Shown here piece by piece: positions 22,515 to 29,968 of a stretch of DNA of 34,028 nt (its first letter is position 1; the number at the start of each line of letters is the position of its first letter). The stretch is from Deltaproteobacteria bacterium (lineage in GTDB: Bacteria; Desulfobacterota; BSN033; UBA1163): NCBI GenBank assembly GCA_018333535.1, contig JAGXTA010000029.1, forward strand, positions 1 to 34,028. Reading direction: 5' to 3'. The translations under genes were made by a program, and so were the position numbers. The notes under the pieces are model-generated. The model was given only the letters and a program-made list of their open reading frames with translations, was not told the DNA's origin and did no database searches.

Positions 22515-23738
22515 ATGGGTGCAAAGGTGAAACAGTTATTCTGGAAAGTGGCTGGGCCGCTCCTCCGAAGAGCTTTAAAAGAGAAACATAAGGACGTCTC
22601 TGAATTATCCATTCAGGAGGTTAACCAACTTCTTAAAAGGGGAGAGAGCATAGTCCTCCTCGATGTCCGTGAGAAGGAGGAATTGGCCCTGGGATACCTC
22701 AAAGGATCTCTGTTTGTTCCTCGGGCCAGCCTGCCGGAGAAAGCAGAGACCCTGCTTCCAGATAAAGAGGCTTCTATTGTCGTTTACTGTGCGGCAGGGG
22801 TGCGGTCCATCCTCGCAGCCAAGACTTTGCGGGAAATGGGCTACAAACAGGTTGCCTCCATGAGAGAAGGGATTGAGGGGTGGAAAAAGGCGGGATATGA
22901 AGTCTCCAGCCAAACAGGGCTGACCTCCGAACAGCTCACCCGGTACAGCCGCCATATCCTCCTGCAGGAAGTTGGGGCAGAAGGGCAGGCCCAACTCCTG
23001 AAAGCAAAAGTCCTTCTGGTAGGCGCAGGCGGCCTGGGCTGTCCGATAGGTCTCTATCTGGCAGCCGCAGGGGTTGGAACATTAGGTATTATCGATGATG
23101 ACCGTGTGGATCTGACCAATCTCCAGCGGCAAATCCTGCACCGGACTTCTGATGTGGGAAGGCCAAAGGTCGAATCGGCAAAAGAAGCCATCGCAAGGAT
23201 CAATCCGGACGTAAAGGTGGTTACCTACCAGGAGCGCCTCACCTCGGAAAATGCGATTAAGATATTTGAAGATTATGACATCATTGTGGACGGGTCGGAT
23301 AACTTCCCGACGAAGTACCTGGTCAACGATGCGGCCTTCTTTACGGGAAAACCCTTTGTTTTTGGCGGAGTGTTTCAGTTTGAAGGGCAGGCGAGCGTCT
23401 TTGCCCCAAAAGAGGGAGGCCCCTGTTTACGGTGCCTCTTTCCCGAGCCTCCTCCACCCGGGCTTGTCCCCAGCTGAGACGAGGCAGGTGTCCTGGGAGT
23501 TGTGCCCGGGCAAGTTGGTTTGATTCAGGCTACAGAGGCGATCAAGCTTATTTTGAAAATTGGGAAACCTTTGATCGGCCAGTTCTTTATCTATAACGCG
23601 CTCGACGTGGAATTCAAACTCTTTCCGGTCAAGAAGAATCCGTCATGTCCCCTCTGCAATGGGGAGCCAAAGATTAAGGAGCTGGCGGATTATCATGAGG
23701 CGTGCGGTCTGGAGACAAGAAGTCAAGCAACGATTTAG
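22515..23738 (+). CDS. selenoprotein: N-terminal rhodanese fused to MoeB/ThiF-type E1-like enzyme (in-frame UGA 23475-23477)
   Basis: 407 residues if UGA is read as selenocysteine at residue 321. Start ATG 22515 follows GGGGGAACGAG. Residues 27-130 form a rhodanese with Cys92 (VVYCAAGVRS). From 137 the protein is MoeB/ThiF: ATP loop GAGGLG (170-175), NLQRQILH, DNFPTKYLVND, zinc Cys304/307 (CLRC). The frame continues after the UGA as DEAGVLGVVPGQVGLIQATE and reaches the second zinc pair CPLC. The family reads PSC-AEAGVLG at this place; the UGA replaces exactly that conserved Cys (Cys187 of E. coli MoeB, Cys184 of ThiF). It should adenylate the carrier and pass sulfur to it. Confidence 0.85.
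23489..23512 (+). promoter_or_regulatory. candidate SECIS element of the MoeB selenoprotein
   Basis: CCTGGG (23492-23497) pairs with CCCGGG (23505-23510) around the loop AGTTGTG. TG (23489-23490) and CA (23511-23512) lengthen the stem, with T23491 bulged. The stem core begins 14 bases and the loop 20 bases after the UGA, in the normal bacterial range. Confidence 0.55.
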
Positions 23739-23767
23739 ATGGGGGGGGAGAAAGGAAAAGAAGGAAG

Positions 23768-24745
23768 ATGGAACGAGTCAAGCATCATTTAAAAAGATTA
23801 GTGGGAGGTTTAACTTTACTCCTCGTCACAGTTTTTATTCTTCTCATGTCAAGCCAAATTACGATGGCGATTCCAAACGGAGGATATACGCGACCCGAAC
23901 TTCTGATTCAGCCTGAAGACCTTAAGGTATTGATCGACAAGAAAGACACCGATATCCGGATCATCGATGTCCGGGAAAAGATCAAATATCTTGCCGGTCA
24001 TATTCCGGGAGCCGTGAATATCTGGAGACCCGATATCGTGGATAAGGACCATCCCACCCCAGGGATGGTGGCTCCTCAGGCCCAGGTCGAAGAGCTGATG
24101 GGAAGACTTGGAATCAGCCATCGAAATACGCTCATCATCTATTCCGACGGCGCTGATGGCGCCAGGCTCTGGTGGATATTAGCTTACTATGGTTTTCCCA
24201 TCCGGCAGTTGAAGCTTCTTGACGGCAGTCTTGATGGCTGGAAGGCAAAGGGTTACCCGACCGAGATGATTTCACCTCAGATCAGTCAGACTCAATTCAA
24301 GCTTCCGGGAAAGACGAAATCGATGGAACCTCTGCTCTGCACTTTGCCGGAAGTCAGGGGTGCCTTGAAAGAACCCAAGAAGGTCGTTCTCGATGTCCGG
24401 GCAAGCAAAGAGTATCTTGGAGAGGAGACCCTTGCGGGTGCGGTCAAACCGGGACGCATTCCCGGAGTGAAGTGGATTGAGTGGAGGGAAGTTCTAATAA
24501 AGGAGGGACCCAATAAGGGATACTGGAAATCCGCCGAGGAGATAAGGAAACTCTTTGCTGATTTAGGGGTGACTCCGGATAAGGAAATCTATATCTACTG
24601 ACAGTCCGGGGTGCGCTCGACTCACAGTTTGGTGAGTCTCTATCTGATCGGTTTTCCACTCGAGAAGTTGAGAAATTATGATGGTTCCTGGATCGAATGG
24701 AGTCGGAGTACAGAGGCCATTGAAACAGGGCCACCGAAGAATTAG
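23768..24745 (+). CDS. selenoprotein: exported two-domain rhodanese (in-frame UGA 24599-24601)
   Basis: 325 residues from ATG 23768 with selenocysteine at 278. The start is preferred over 23702 because it gives a proper signal sequence (residues 1-35, LVGGLTLLLVTVFILLMSSQ) and follows AAGGAAG. Domain 1 (45-165) carries YSDGADGAR where an active rhodanese has Cys, so it is the structural half. Domain 2 (190-320) should have the active-site loop YCQSGVRSTH; the DNA encodes Y-UGA-QSGVRSTH. The frame then continues normally (LVSLYLIGFPLEKLRNYDGS) to TAG at 24743. It probably works in the periplasm or membrane as a sulfurtransferase. Confidence 0.85.
24619..24638 (+). promoter_or_regulatory. candidate SECIS element of the rhodanese selenoprotein
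   Basis: GACTCAC (24619-24625) and GTGAGTC (24632-24638) form seven perfect pairs around AGTTTG. The stem begins 17 bases after the UGA. The loop opens AGTT, as in the MoeB hairpin. Confidence 0.6.
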
Positions 24746-24753
24746 AGCAGAAG

Positions 24754-25149
24754 ATGATAAAAATCCCAAAATCGATCTATCGCACCATCATTGAACATGC
24801 CCGGAGAGAGGCGCCCCTGGAATGTTGCGGCATTCTTGGAGGAAGAGAAGGAGCTGTTGAGAAGGCTTTTGATCTCTCCAATACGGAAAGGAGTCAGGTT
24901 CGATATTCGATGTCGCCCCAGGAGCAGTTGAAGGCTTTTGAGGAGATGGACAGGGAATCGCTGGAGATGGTGGCCATCTACCATTCCCATACGCATACGA
25001 TCTCGTTTCCATCAGAGACCGATGTAAAGCTGGCCTTTTATCCTGAGGTGGCATCGGTCATCATCTCTCTGAAAGAGGAGACGCCGGTTGTAAAGGCCTT
25101 TCGGATCAAGGAGGATGCGATCTATTCCGAAGAGATCGAGGTAATCTAA
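24754..25149 (+). CDS. JAMM/MPN+ metalloprotease (Mec-like)
   Basis: 131 residues from ATG 24754, eight bases after the rhodanese stop. The zinc-protease motif is complete: Glu23 (PLECCGIL), His77 and His79 (YHSHTH), Ser87 and Asp90 (SETD), spaced HxH-x7-SxxD. Mec of actinobacteria cleaves cysteine from its adduct with the carrier CysO; HcyD and QbsD have related roles. Its neighbours here are a carrier and a CysM-like enzyme, the same set as CysO-CysM-Mec. It may also cut the carrier-NIL fusion after Gly-Gly. Cytoplasmic. Confidence 0.9.
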   Translation: MIKIPKSIYRTIIEHARREAPLECCGILGGREGAVEKAFDLSNTERSQVRYSMSPQEQLKAFEEMDRESLEMVAIYHSHTHTISFPSETDVKLAFYPEVASVIISLKEETPVVKAFRIKEDAIYSEEIEVI

Positions 25150-25163
25150 CCCCCCTCACCCCT

Positions 25164-25185
25164 CCCTCTCCCCCGGGGGAGAGGG
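25164..25185. repeat. perfect 22-base palindrome upstream of cysM-like gene
   Basis: CCCTCTCCCCC followed by GGGGGAGAGGG (11 + 11 pairs). Looser outer arms extend on both sides. The tail of the right side, AAGGGGA, serves as the ribosome site of the next gene. Confidence 0.75.
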
Positions 25186-25204
25186 TAAAGGTAAGGGGAC
25201 ATAA

Positions 25205-26227
25205 TTGGAAATGCCTATGGAAGCCATTCAAATAAGAGATGAAATTGAATCACGAAGGGAGTTGAGAAAGGAGAAACCTCTCTCTTTGCTCACTTCGATC
25301 GGCAATACGCCCCTGATTCAGATTCGGCAGTTGACAAATCACATCGGAGGGGTTCAGATCTTTGCCAAGGCAGAGTGGCTCAATCCCGGTGGCTCTGTAA
25401 AGGACCGCGCAGGTCGAAAGATCATCGAAGATGGGGAAAAATCTGGTCAACTCACAAAGGAGAAGATCATTCTCGATTCCACATCGGGCAACACAGGAAT
25501 TGCTTATGCAATGATCGGTGCCATCAAGGGATACAGGGTGGAACTGGTCGTGCCGGCCAATATCAGCGAGGAAAGAAAGAAAGCCCTGGAGGCCTATGGG
25601 GTAAAACTGATCTACACGGACCCGGTCCTGGGGTCAGATGGCGCACTTGTCGAAGCAAAGAGGATTTATGAGGCCAATCCGTGCCTCTATTTTAAGGCGG
25701 ATCAATATAATAATCCCGCAAACTGGAAGGCTCACTATGAGACCACAGGAATTGAGATTCTTCAACAGACCGGATGGAAAGTGACCCACTTTGTTGCAGG
25801 CGTGGGGACAGGTGGAACGTTGATCGGAACAGGCAGAAGATTGAGAGAGTTTAATCCTGACATTAAACTATTTGGTGTTCAGCCGGACAGCGGCTTTCAT
25901 GGAATAGAGGGGTTGAAGCATATCGAAACCGCCATCCGGCCGGGCATTTATGATGAAACCATCTTGAATGGTACGTTTTTTGTGAAGACAGAAGACGCCT
26001 TTGGAATGGCGAACCGTCTTACCAGGGAAGAAGGGCTATGGGTAGGTCCTTCTTCGGGCGCTGCTTTCTGGGCATCCTTAAAGTTGGCAGAGTCGGTGTC
26101 CCAAGGCGTGATTGTAACAATATTTCCGGATGGAGGAGCACGATATCCTGAGTATTGTATTGATTGCGAGAAACAGAAGAAACGGCTCTCAGTTGAACAT
26201 CTACCGCTAAGACCTTCACCCCCCTAA
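25205..26227 (+). CDS. cysM: CysM-like cysteine synthase
   Basis: 340 residues from TTG 25205; an ATG two codons on is also possible. PLP Lys66 in NPGGSVKDRAG, TSGNTG (93-98), GVGTGGTLIG and GPSSGAA are all intact. The form fits the CysM/OPS-sulfhydrylase side of the family, and the neighbouring carrier and JAMM protease match the CysO route. The gene is distinct from cysK (6309). The C-terminus adds EYCIDCEKQKKRL, with two further cysteines, and its last codons overlap the structured RNA element at 26183. I infer that it accepts carrier-thiocarboxylate sulfur. Confidence 0.85.
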   Translation: MEMPMEAIQIRDEIESRRELRKEKPLSLLTSIGNTPLIQIRQLTNHIGGVQIFAKAEWLNPGGSVKDRAGRKIIEDGEKSGQLTKEKIILDSTSGNTGIAYAMIGAIKGYRVELVVPANISEERKKALEAYGVKLIYTDPVLGSDGALVEAKRIYEANPCLYFKADQYNNPANWKAHYETTGIEILQQTGWKVTHFVAGVGTGGTLIGTGRRLREFNPDIKLFGVQPDSGFHGIEGLKHIETAIRPGIYDETILNGTFFVKTEDAFGMANRLTREEGLWVGPSSGAAFWASLKLAESVSQGVIVTIFPDGGARYPEYCIDCEKQKKRLSVEHLPLRPSPP

Positions 26228-26260
26228 AGGTTTAGCCGTTTGACTGAGAGCTGTTTTTTT
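26183..26260 (+). terminator. terminator with conserved internal hairpin (RNA element copy 1)
   Basis: The outer stem, CGGCTCTCAGT (26183-26193) with ACTGAGAGCTG (26243-26253), is followed by seven T. The inside holds CCTTCACCCCCCTAAAGG then TTTAGC (26213-26236), pairing back to CGCTAA. The internal part is nearly identical to 26737-26760. Confidence 0.7.
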
Positions 26261-26280
26261 AAAAACTGAGGAGAAGGGTA

Positions 26281-26553
26281 GTGAGAATCATTGGAGCATT
26301 GATCATCATCGCCGTCCTTTTTTCCTATTTACCCATGGATGCGATGGGAAATTGTTCGGAAGAAGATCATTCCACAAATATGAGAATGGATTGTGGATAT
26401 ACATTCCACTGTCCGGTCATTTATAACCCAGCCTTACCGCAACTATCGGTTCTTTCCATCAATGGCTGGTTGAGATGGATGCCGACCGTAGGGAAGGTTG
26501 AGGAATTGCCCCGAAGGATCTTTCATCCCCCCAAAACATTTTTAAAAACATGA
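26281..26553 (+). CDS. small exported Cys/His protein upstream of the efflux genes
   Basis: 90 residues from GTG 26281 behind GAGGAGAAGGG. Signal peptide MRIIGALIIIAVLFSYLPMD. The mature protein has NCSEEDHSTNMRMDCG and FHCP (three Cys, two His, two Met), then a neutral stretch and the ending RIFHPPK. Similar little proteins ending in FHPP are often found before heavy-metal RND operons. It may bind copper in the periplasm; no experimentally known family comes to mind. It lies between the two RNA elements. Confidence 0.6.
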   Translation: MRIIGALIIIAVLFSYLPMDAMGNCSEEDHSTNMRMDCGYTFHCPVIYNPALPQLSVLSINGWLRWMPTVGKVEELPRRIFHPPKTFLKT

Positions 26554-26580
26554 TTGAAAGGGATGAAGGAGCTTGGCATA

Positions 26581-26658
26581 ATGATTGCTTATAAAATATA
26601 TAAAGAATTAGGCATTTAAAATAAATTTCTCGACAATCGGAGAGAAAAAAGCAATCAT
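26581..26658. repeat. inverted repeat ATGATTGCTT / AAGCAATCAT
   Basis: Ten perfect pairs between 26581-26590 and 26649-26658, with an inner TTTCTC / GAGAAA. It lies in the 380-base gap 26554-26933, which holds no gene. The gap contains this dyad, the RNA element at 26686-26780 and an AT-rich tail up to cusC. Confidence 0.55.
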
Positions 26659-26685
26659 ATTCTTATAAGTTAAAGTAATCAATGG

Positions 26686-26780
26686 AAAAAGCTCTTGGCC
26701 GTGGGCCTAATGAGAGTTAGGTCCAACTTGCTTAAGCCTTCACCCCCCGAAAGGTTTAGCTATATGGCCAGGAGCTTTTT
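26686..26780 (+). ncRNA. structured RNA element with terminator stem (copy 2)
   Basis: P1: AAAAAGCTCTTGGCC (26686-26700) with GGCCAGGAGCTTTTT (26766-26780), 15 pairs. P2: GGGCCTAA / TTAGGTCC around TGAGAG (26703-26724). P3: GCTTAAGCCTT with AAGGTTTAGC around CACCCCCCGA (26730-26760). A three-way junction ending in T. P3 shares its sequence with copy 1; P1 differs in sequence but not in pairing. Confidence 0.6.
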
Positions 26781-26933
26781 GTTTATAAATTGAACAGAAA
26801 GGGTCGCAAAGAATACATCAACGTAACTACTTAGAATTTAAATATTTTTTAAATTATTTTCTTTTAGTTTCATCAAACATAGTGTAAAATAGATAAAATT
26901 TTCCATTCCAAACAGAAAGAAGGTGAAGAGATA

Positions 26934-28220
26934 GTGAGAAAGCCGATAAAATTCTTTAGATTAACTCTCTTTTTCTCCCTCATTTTCCTCTTCTTCTCCT
27001 CCCCAGGTCAGGGGGAGAATAAGCAACTGAAGCTGGATGTGTTGATTGAAGAGGCCCTTCAGAATAATCCCGAGATCCTGGCTTCAAAAAAGAGGTGGGA
27101 AGTCTTTAAGGAAAAGATTCCCCAAGCCCGCGCTCTTCCGGATCCGATGTTTGGTTTTGGGATCGTAAGCCTACCCACCAATTTCAGCTTCAGGGAAGAA
27201 GACATGACGATGAAGGAGCTCTCCATCTCCCAGATGTTTCCCTTTTACGGAAAGAGAAGACTGATGGGAGAAATGGCAGAAAAAGAGGCGGAAGCTGTTT
27301 TTAAAGATATCCAGGAAAGGACGAATAGGATTATCAAAGAGGTGAAAGCGACTTATTTTGAGCTTTCTTACAATTATCGGTCTACGGAAATTACGCAAAG
27401 AAACAAGGAGATTCTGGAGAGCTTTGTAAAGATTGCTGAGACCCAGTACGCCCTTGGGATGGGGATACAGCAGGATGTGCTGAAAGCCCATGTCGAGGTT
27501 TCCAAGATGGTCGATGACCTGATTATGCTGGGCCAGAAGAAGAGAGCCTTGGAAGGAAAGCTAAGTGCCCTGCTCAATCGGTCTCCGGAAGTTTCTGTGG
27601 GAGAGCCCGCAGAAGTAATTTTTAAAAAACTCCCGTACGCCATCGATGAACTTCAGAAGATGGCTGTCGAGATCAACCCCACCTTGCAGGGGATGAAGAA
27701 GATGATCGAAGCAAAAGAAAAAGCCTATGAACTGGCCAAAAAAGAATATTTCCCTGACCTTAATTTCAAATTCGCTTATGGTCAGAGGGATAATAGCCGC
27801 GGCCCGGAAGCGATGAAACGGAGAGATATGCTTACAGGAATGATGGAGATCAATATCCCCATCTTCTATAAGTCGAAACAAGAACGAAAAGTTGCAGAGA
27901 CGAAAGCCGACATCCAGGTCATCGAAGCCCAGTACCGGGCGATGAAGAATGAGATCCTCTTCATGATCACGGACATGGGGTCGATGATTCAGAGAGTGGA
28001 GAGGCAGTTGGAGCTTTATAAAACAGGGATCATCCCGCAGGCCAGTCTTCAGATCAATTCGGCGATGAGCGCATACCGGGTGGGTAAGGCTGATTTTATG
28101 ACCCTGCTCGATAGCCGGATGACACTCTACCGGTATGAGTTAGAGTATCATCAGGCTCTCACCGAATATGAAAAGAATGTGGCCAGCATGGAAGCGGTCG
28201 TCGGAAGACGTTTTGAATAA
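26934..28220 (+). CDS. cusC: outer-membrane efflux protein, CusC/CzcC (TolC) family
   Basis: 428 residues from GTG 26934 behind AAGGTGAAGAG. Signal peptide at 1-28. Two TolC-type repeats: first LKLDVLIEEALQNNPEILAS, with a coiled region to about 215; second AIDELQKMAVEINPTLQG onward. QMFPFYGKRRLMGEMAEKEA and DVLKAHVEVSKM are typical of metal-resistance OMFs. It forms the outer-membrane channel for the CusB/CusA pair that follows. First gene of the operon. The metal is inferred from CusA. Confidence 0.88.
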   Translation: MRKPIKFFRLTLFFSLIFLFFSSPGQGENKQLKLDVLIEEALQNNPEILASKKRWEVFKEKIPQARALPDPMFGFGIVSLPTNFSFREEDMTMKELSISQMFPFYGKRRLMGEMAEKEAEAVFKDIQERTNRIIKEVKATYFELSYNYRSTEITQRNKEILESFVKIAETQYALGMGIQQDVLKAHVEVSKMVDDLIMLGQKKRALEGKLSALLNRSPEVSVGEPAEVIFKKLPYAIDELQKMAVEINPTLQGMKKMIEAKEKAYELAKKEYFPDLNFKFAYGQRDNSRGPEAMKRRDMLTGMMEINIPIFYKSKQERKVAETKADIQVIEAQYRAMKNEILFMITDMGSMIQRVERQLELYKTGIIPQASLQINSAMSAYRVGKADFMTLLDSRMTLYRYELEYHQALTEYEKNVASMEAVVGRRFE

Positions 28221-28259
28221 TTTCCTTATTCGTTCTTCGGGAGATTGTGTTGCAAGTCT

Positions 28260-28380
28260 GTTCATCCTTCGAGAGCCTCAGGATGAACGGTAAGTGGCAG
28301 GGCTCACCATGAGCGGACTACGGCTCGTAAAAAATAAATTGCTTAGCCGTTCGCCCTGAGCGTGTCGAAGGGTGAACGGC
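28260..28380. repeat. paired palindromes (GTTCATCC...GGATGAAC and CCGTTCGCCC...GGGTGAACGG)
   Basis: Two hairpins, 28260-28288 and 28347-28379, in the gap between cusC and cusB. The CCTTCGAGAGCCTCAGGATG type of sequence is widespread in bacterial genomes as an intergenic repeat. Confidence 0.7.
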
Positions 28381-28429
28381 TCATTATGACACAACCTCTT
28401 GATAAAAGAGGTGGATTCAGGAGGAAAAA

Positions 28430-29662
28430 ATGAAGAGATTGTTATGGCTGATCTTCTTTTTGGTCCTACCCTGGTTGATGGCAGGCTGTGGAAAAGAGAC
28501 GACCACTCATTCCGCAAGCGGATCCGCCTCGGGCGGAAAGGAACATCAACCAGAGGTCAAACAGGAAGCGAAGAAAGCGGATGACTTAGACATCAAAGGA
28601 CTGACCATGGAATCGATCCAGAAGGAAGGAAAGATGCAGGAGGTGGCTCCCGGAGCCGTCCAGATATCTCCGGAACGGCAGCAGTTGATCGGAGTAAAGA
28701 TCGGAAAGGTTGAGATGAGGCCGCTTGAGAAGATCATCCGGACTGTGGGAAGGGTGGATTATGATGAGAGGAAGGTTCACATGGTCTCACCCAAAATCGG
28801 AGGCTGGATCGAAGACCTCTATGTTGACTACATAGGGCGGTTCGTAAGGCAGGGAGAACCCCTTCTCACGATCTATAGCCCGGAACTGGTCTCCACGCAG
28901 GAAGAGTACCTCATCGCACTGCGGGCAAGGAAAGATCTGATGAAGAGTCCATTCACAGAAGTAGCCGCAAGCGGGAACTCCCTTGCGGAATCTGCCAGGC
29001 GTCGTCTCAAACTCTGGGATATCAGCGACGATCAGATCAAAGCCCTGGAGGAGAGCGGACAGGCGAAGAAGACGCTCACCCTCTATTCTCCTTTTAGCGG
29101 ATTCGTCCTCGAAAAGATGGCCTTTAAAGGGATGAGTTTGATGCCCGGCGTGGCCCTCTTCAAATTGGCGGACCTCTCAACCGTATGGCTCTATGCGGAT
29201 ATCTATGAATATGAACTTCCCTTTATCAGAGTAGGACAGCAGGCGGCGATCCAGCTTTCCTATCTTCAGGGAGAGACGTTTACCGGAAAGGCGATCTATA
29301 TCTATCCCTCTCTGGATCCCAATACCCGGACGGCAAAGGTGAGGTTTGAGTTTCCCAATCCTGATGGGAAGCTGAAGCCGGAGATGTATGGCAATGTGGA
29401 GATTAAGGTGCACTTAGGTCAGAGGCTGGTGGTGGTTGAAGGGGCGATCATCGATACGGGACTTCGACAGATGGCCATTGTGGATAAGGGCAATGGCTAT
29501 TTTGAACCGAGAGAGGTGAAGGTCGGCGCCAAGGTCGATCATTATTACGAGATCTTAAAAGGCCTGAAGGCCGGGGAGCGCGTCGTGACAAGTGCCAACT
29601 TCCTCATCGACTCTGAGTCGAGGTTCAAAGAAGCTGTTGGAGCCCCGGGACATGCCCATTGA
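28430..29662 (+). CDS. cusB: periplasmic adaptor protein, CusB-like lipoprotein
   Basis: 410 residues from ATG 28430 behind AGGAGG. Lipoprotein signal with Cys20 (WLMAGC). After a low-complexity linker (22-60) come VQISPERQQLIGVKIGKVE, the barrel and lipoyl halves (GRVDYDERKVHMVSPKIGG, RFVRQGEPLLTIYSPELVS and LYSPFSGFVLEKMAFKGMSL), and a conserved end KAGERVVTSANFLIDSESRF. It bridges CusC and CusA, and in CusB it also hands over Cu(I)/Ag(I). Complete length. Confidence 0.9.
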   Translation: MKRLLWLIFFLVLPWLMAGCGKETTTHSASGSASGGKEHQPEVKQEAKKADDLDIKGLTMESIQKEGKMQEVAPGAVQISPERQQLIGVKIGKVEMRPLEKIIRTVGRVDYDERKVHMVSPKIGGWIEDLYVDYIGRFVRQGEPLLTIYSPELVSTQEEYLIALRARKDLMKSPFTEVAASGNSLAESARRRLKLWDISDDQIKALEESGQAKKTLTLYSPFSGFVLEKMAFKGMSLMPGVALFKLADLSTVWLYADIYEYELPFIRVGQQAAIQLSYLQGETFTGKAIYIYPSLDPNTRTAKVRFEFPNPDGKLKPEMYGNVEIKVHLGQRLVVVEGAIIDTGLRQMAIVDKGNGYFEPREVKVGAKVDHYYEILKGLKAGERVVTSANFLIDSESRFKEAVGAPGHAH

Positions 29663-29786
29663 AAAGAAGAGAGGGACGACGGGCGATGGACGAAAGACGA
29701 AGGACGAGAGATAAATTACAGATTGCGGAATTGCGGAATGAGAAAAGCAGAAGACAGAAGGCAGTCGAGCGAAGAAGTTATAAAGG

Positions 29787-29947
29787 GTCTCAAAATTGAA
29801 TTGACATAGTCATTAGAAAATCTCCCCTCGCCCCTCTTTACCAAAGAGGGGTATTATTCCTCCCTTTGGTAATCTTTTTCCTGTTAAAGACAGGCAAAGG
29901 GAGGTTAGGAGGGATTTTATAAATGAATGTCTTCTTTATTTTGAGAC
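29787..29947. mobile_element. MITE-like element C (161 bp)
   Basis: Ends GTCTCAAAAT (29787-29796) and ATTTTGAGAC (29938-29947) are perfect inverted repeats. After a 6-base gap both sides continue GACAT. The inside is of the CCCCTCTTT...AAAGAGGGG and CCTCCCTTTG...CAAAGGGAGG type, and the right hairpin carries an extra 25 bases in its loop. In the 306-base gap 29663-29968 the rest is purine-rich GACGAAAGACGAAGGACGAG words; no gene. The right end lies 21 bases before cusA. Confidence 0.65.
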
Positions 29948-29968
29948 TGTTAATAAGAGGAGCAAAAA

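Noticed and set aside
23475-23501. MoeB gene as a frameshifted or nonsense pseudogene split in two
   Set aside because: Both parts are in the same frame, all motifs on both sides are intact, and the interruption is exactly at the catalytic Cys codon with a hairpin downstream; the next gene shows the same situation.
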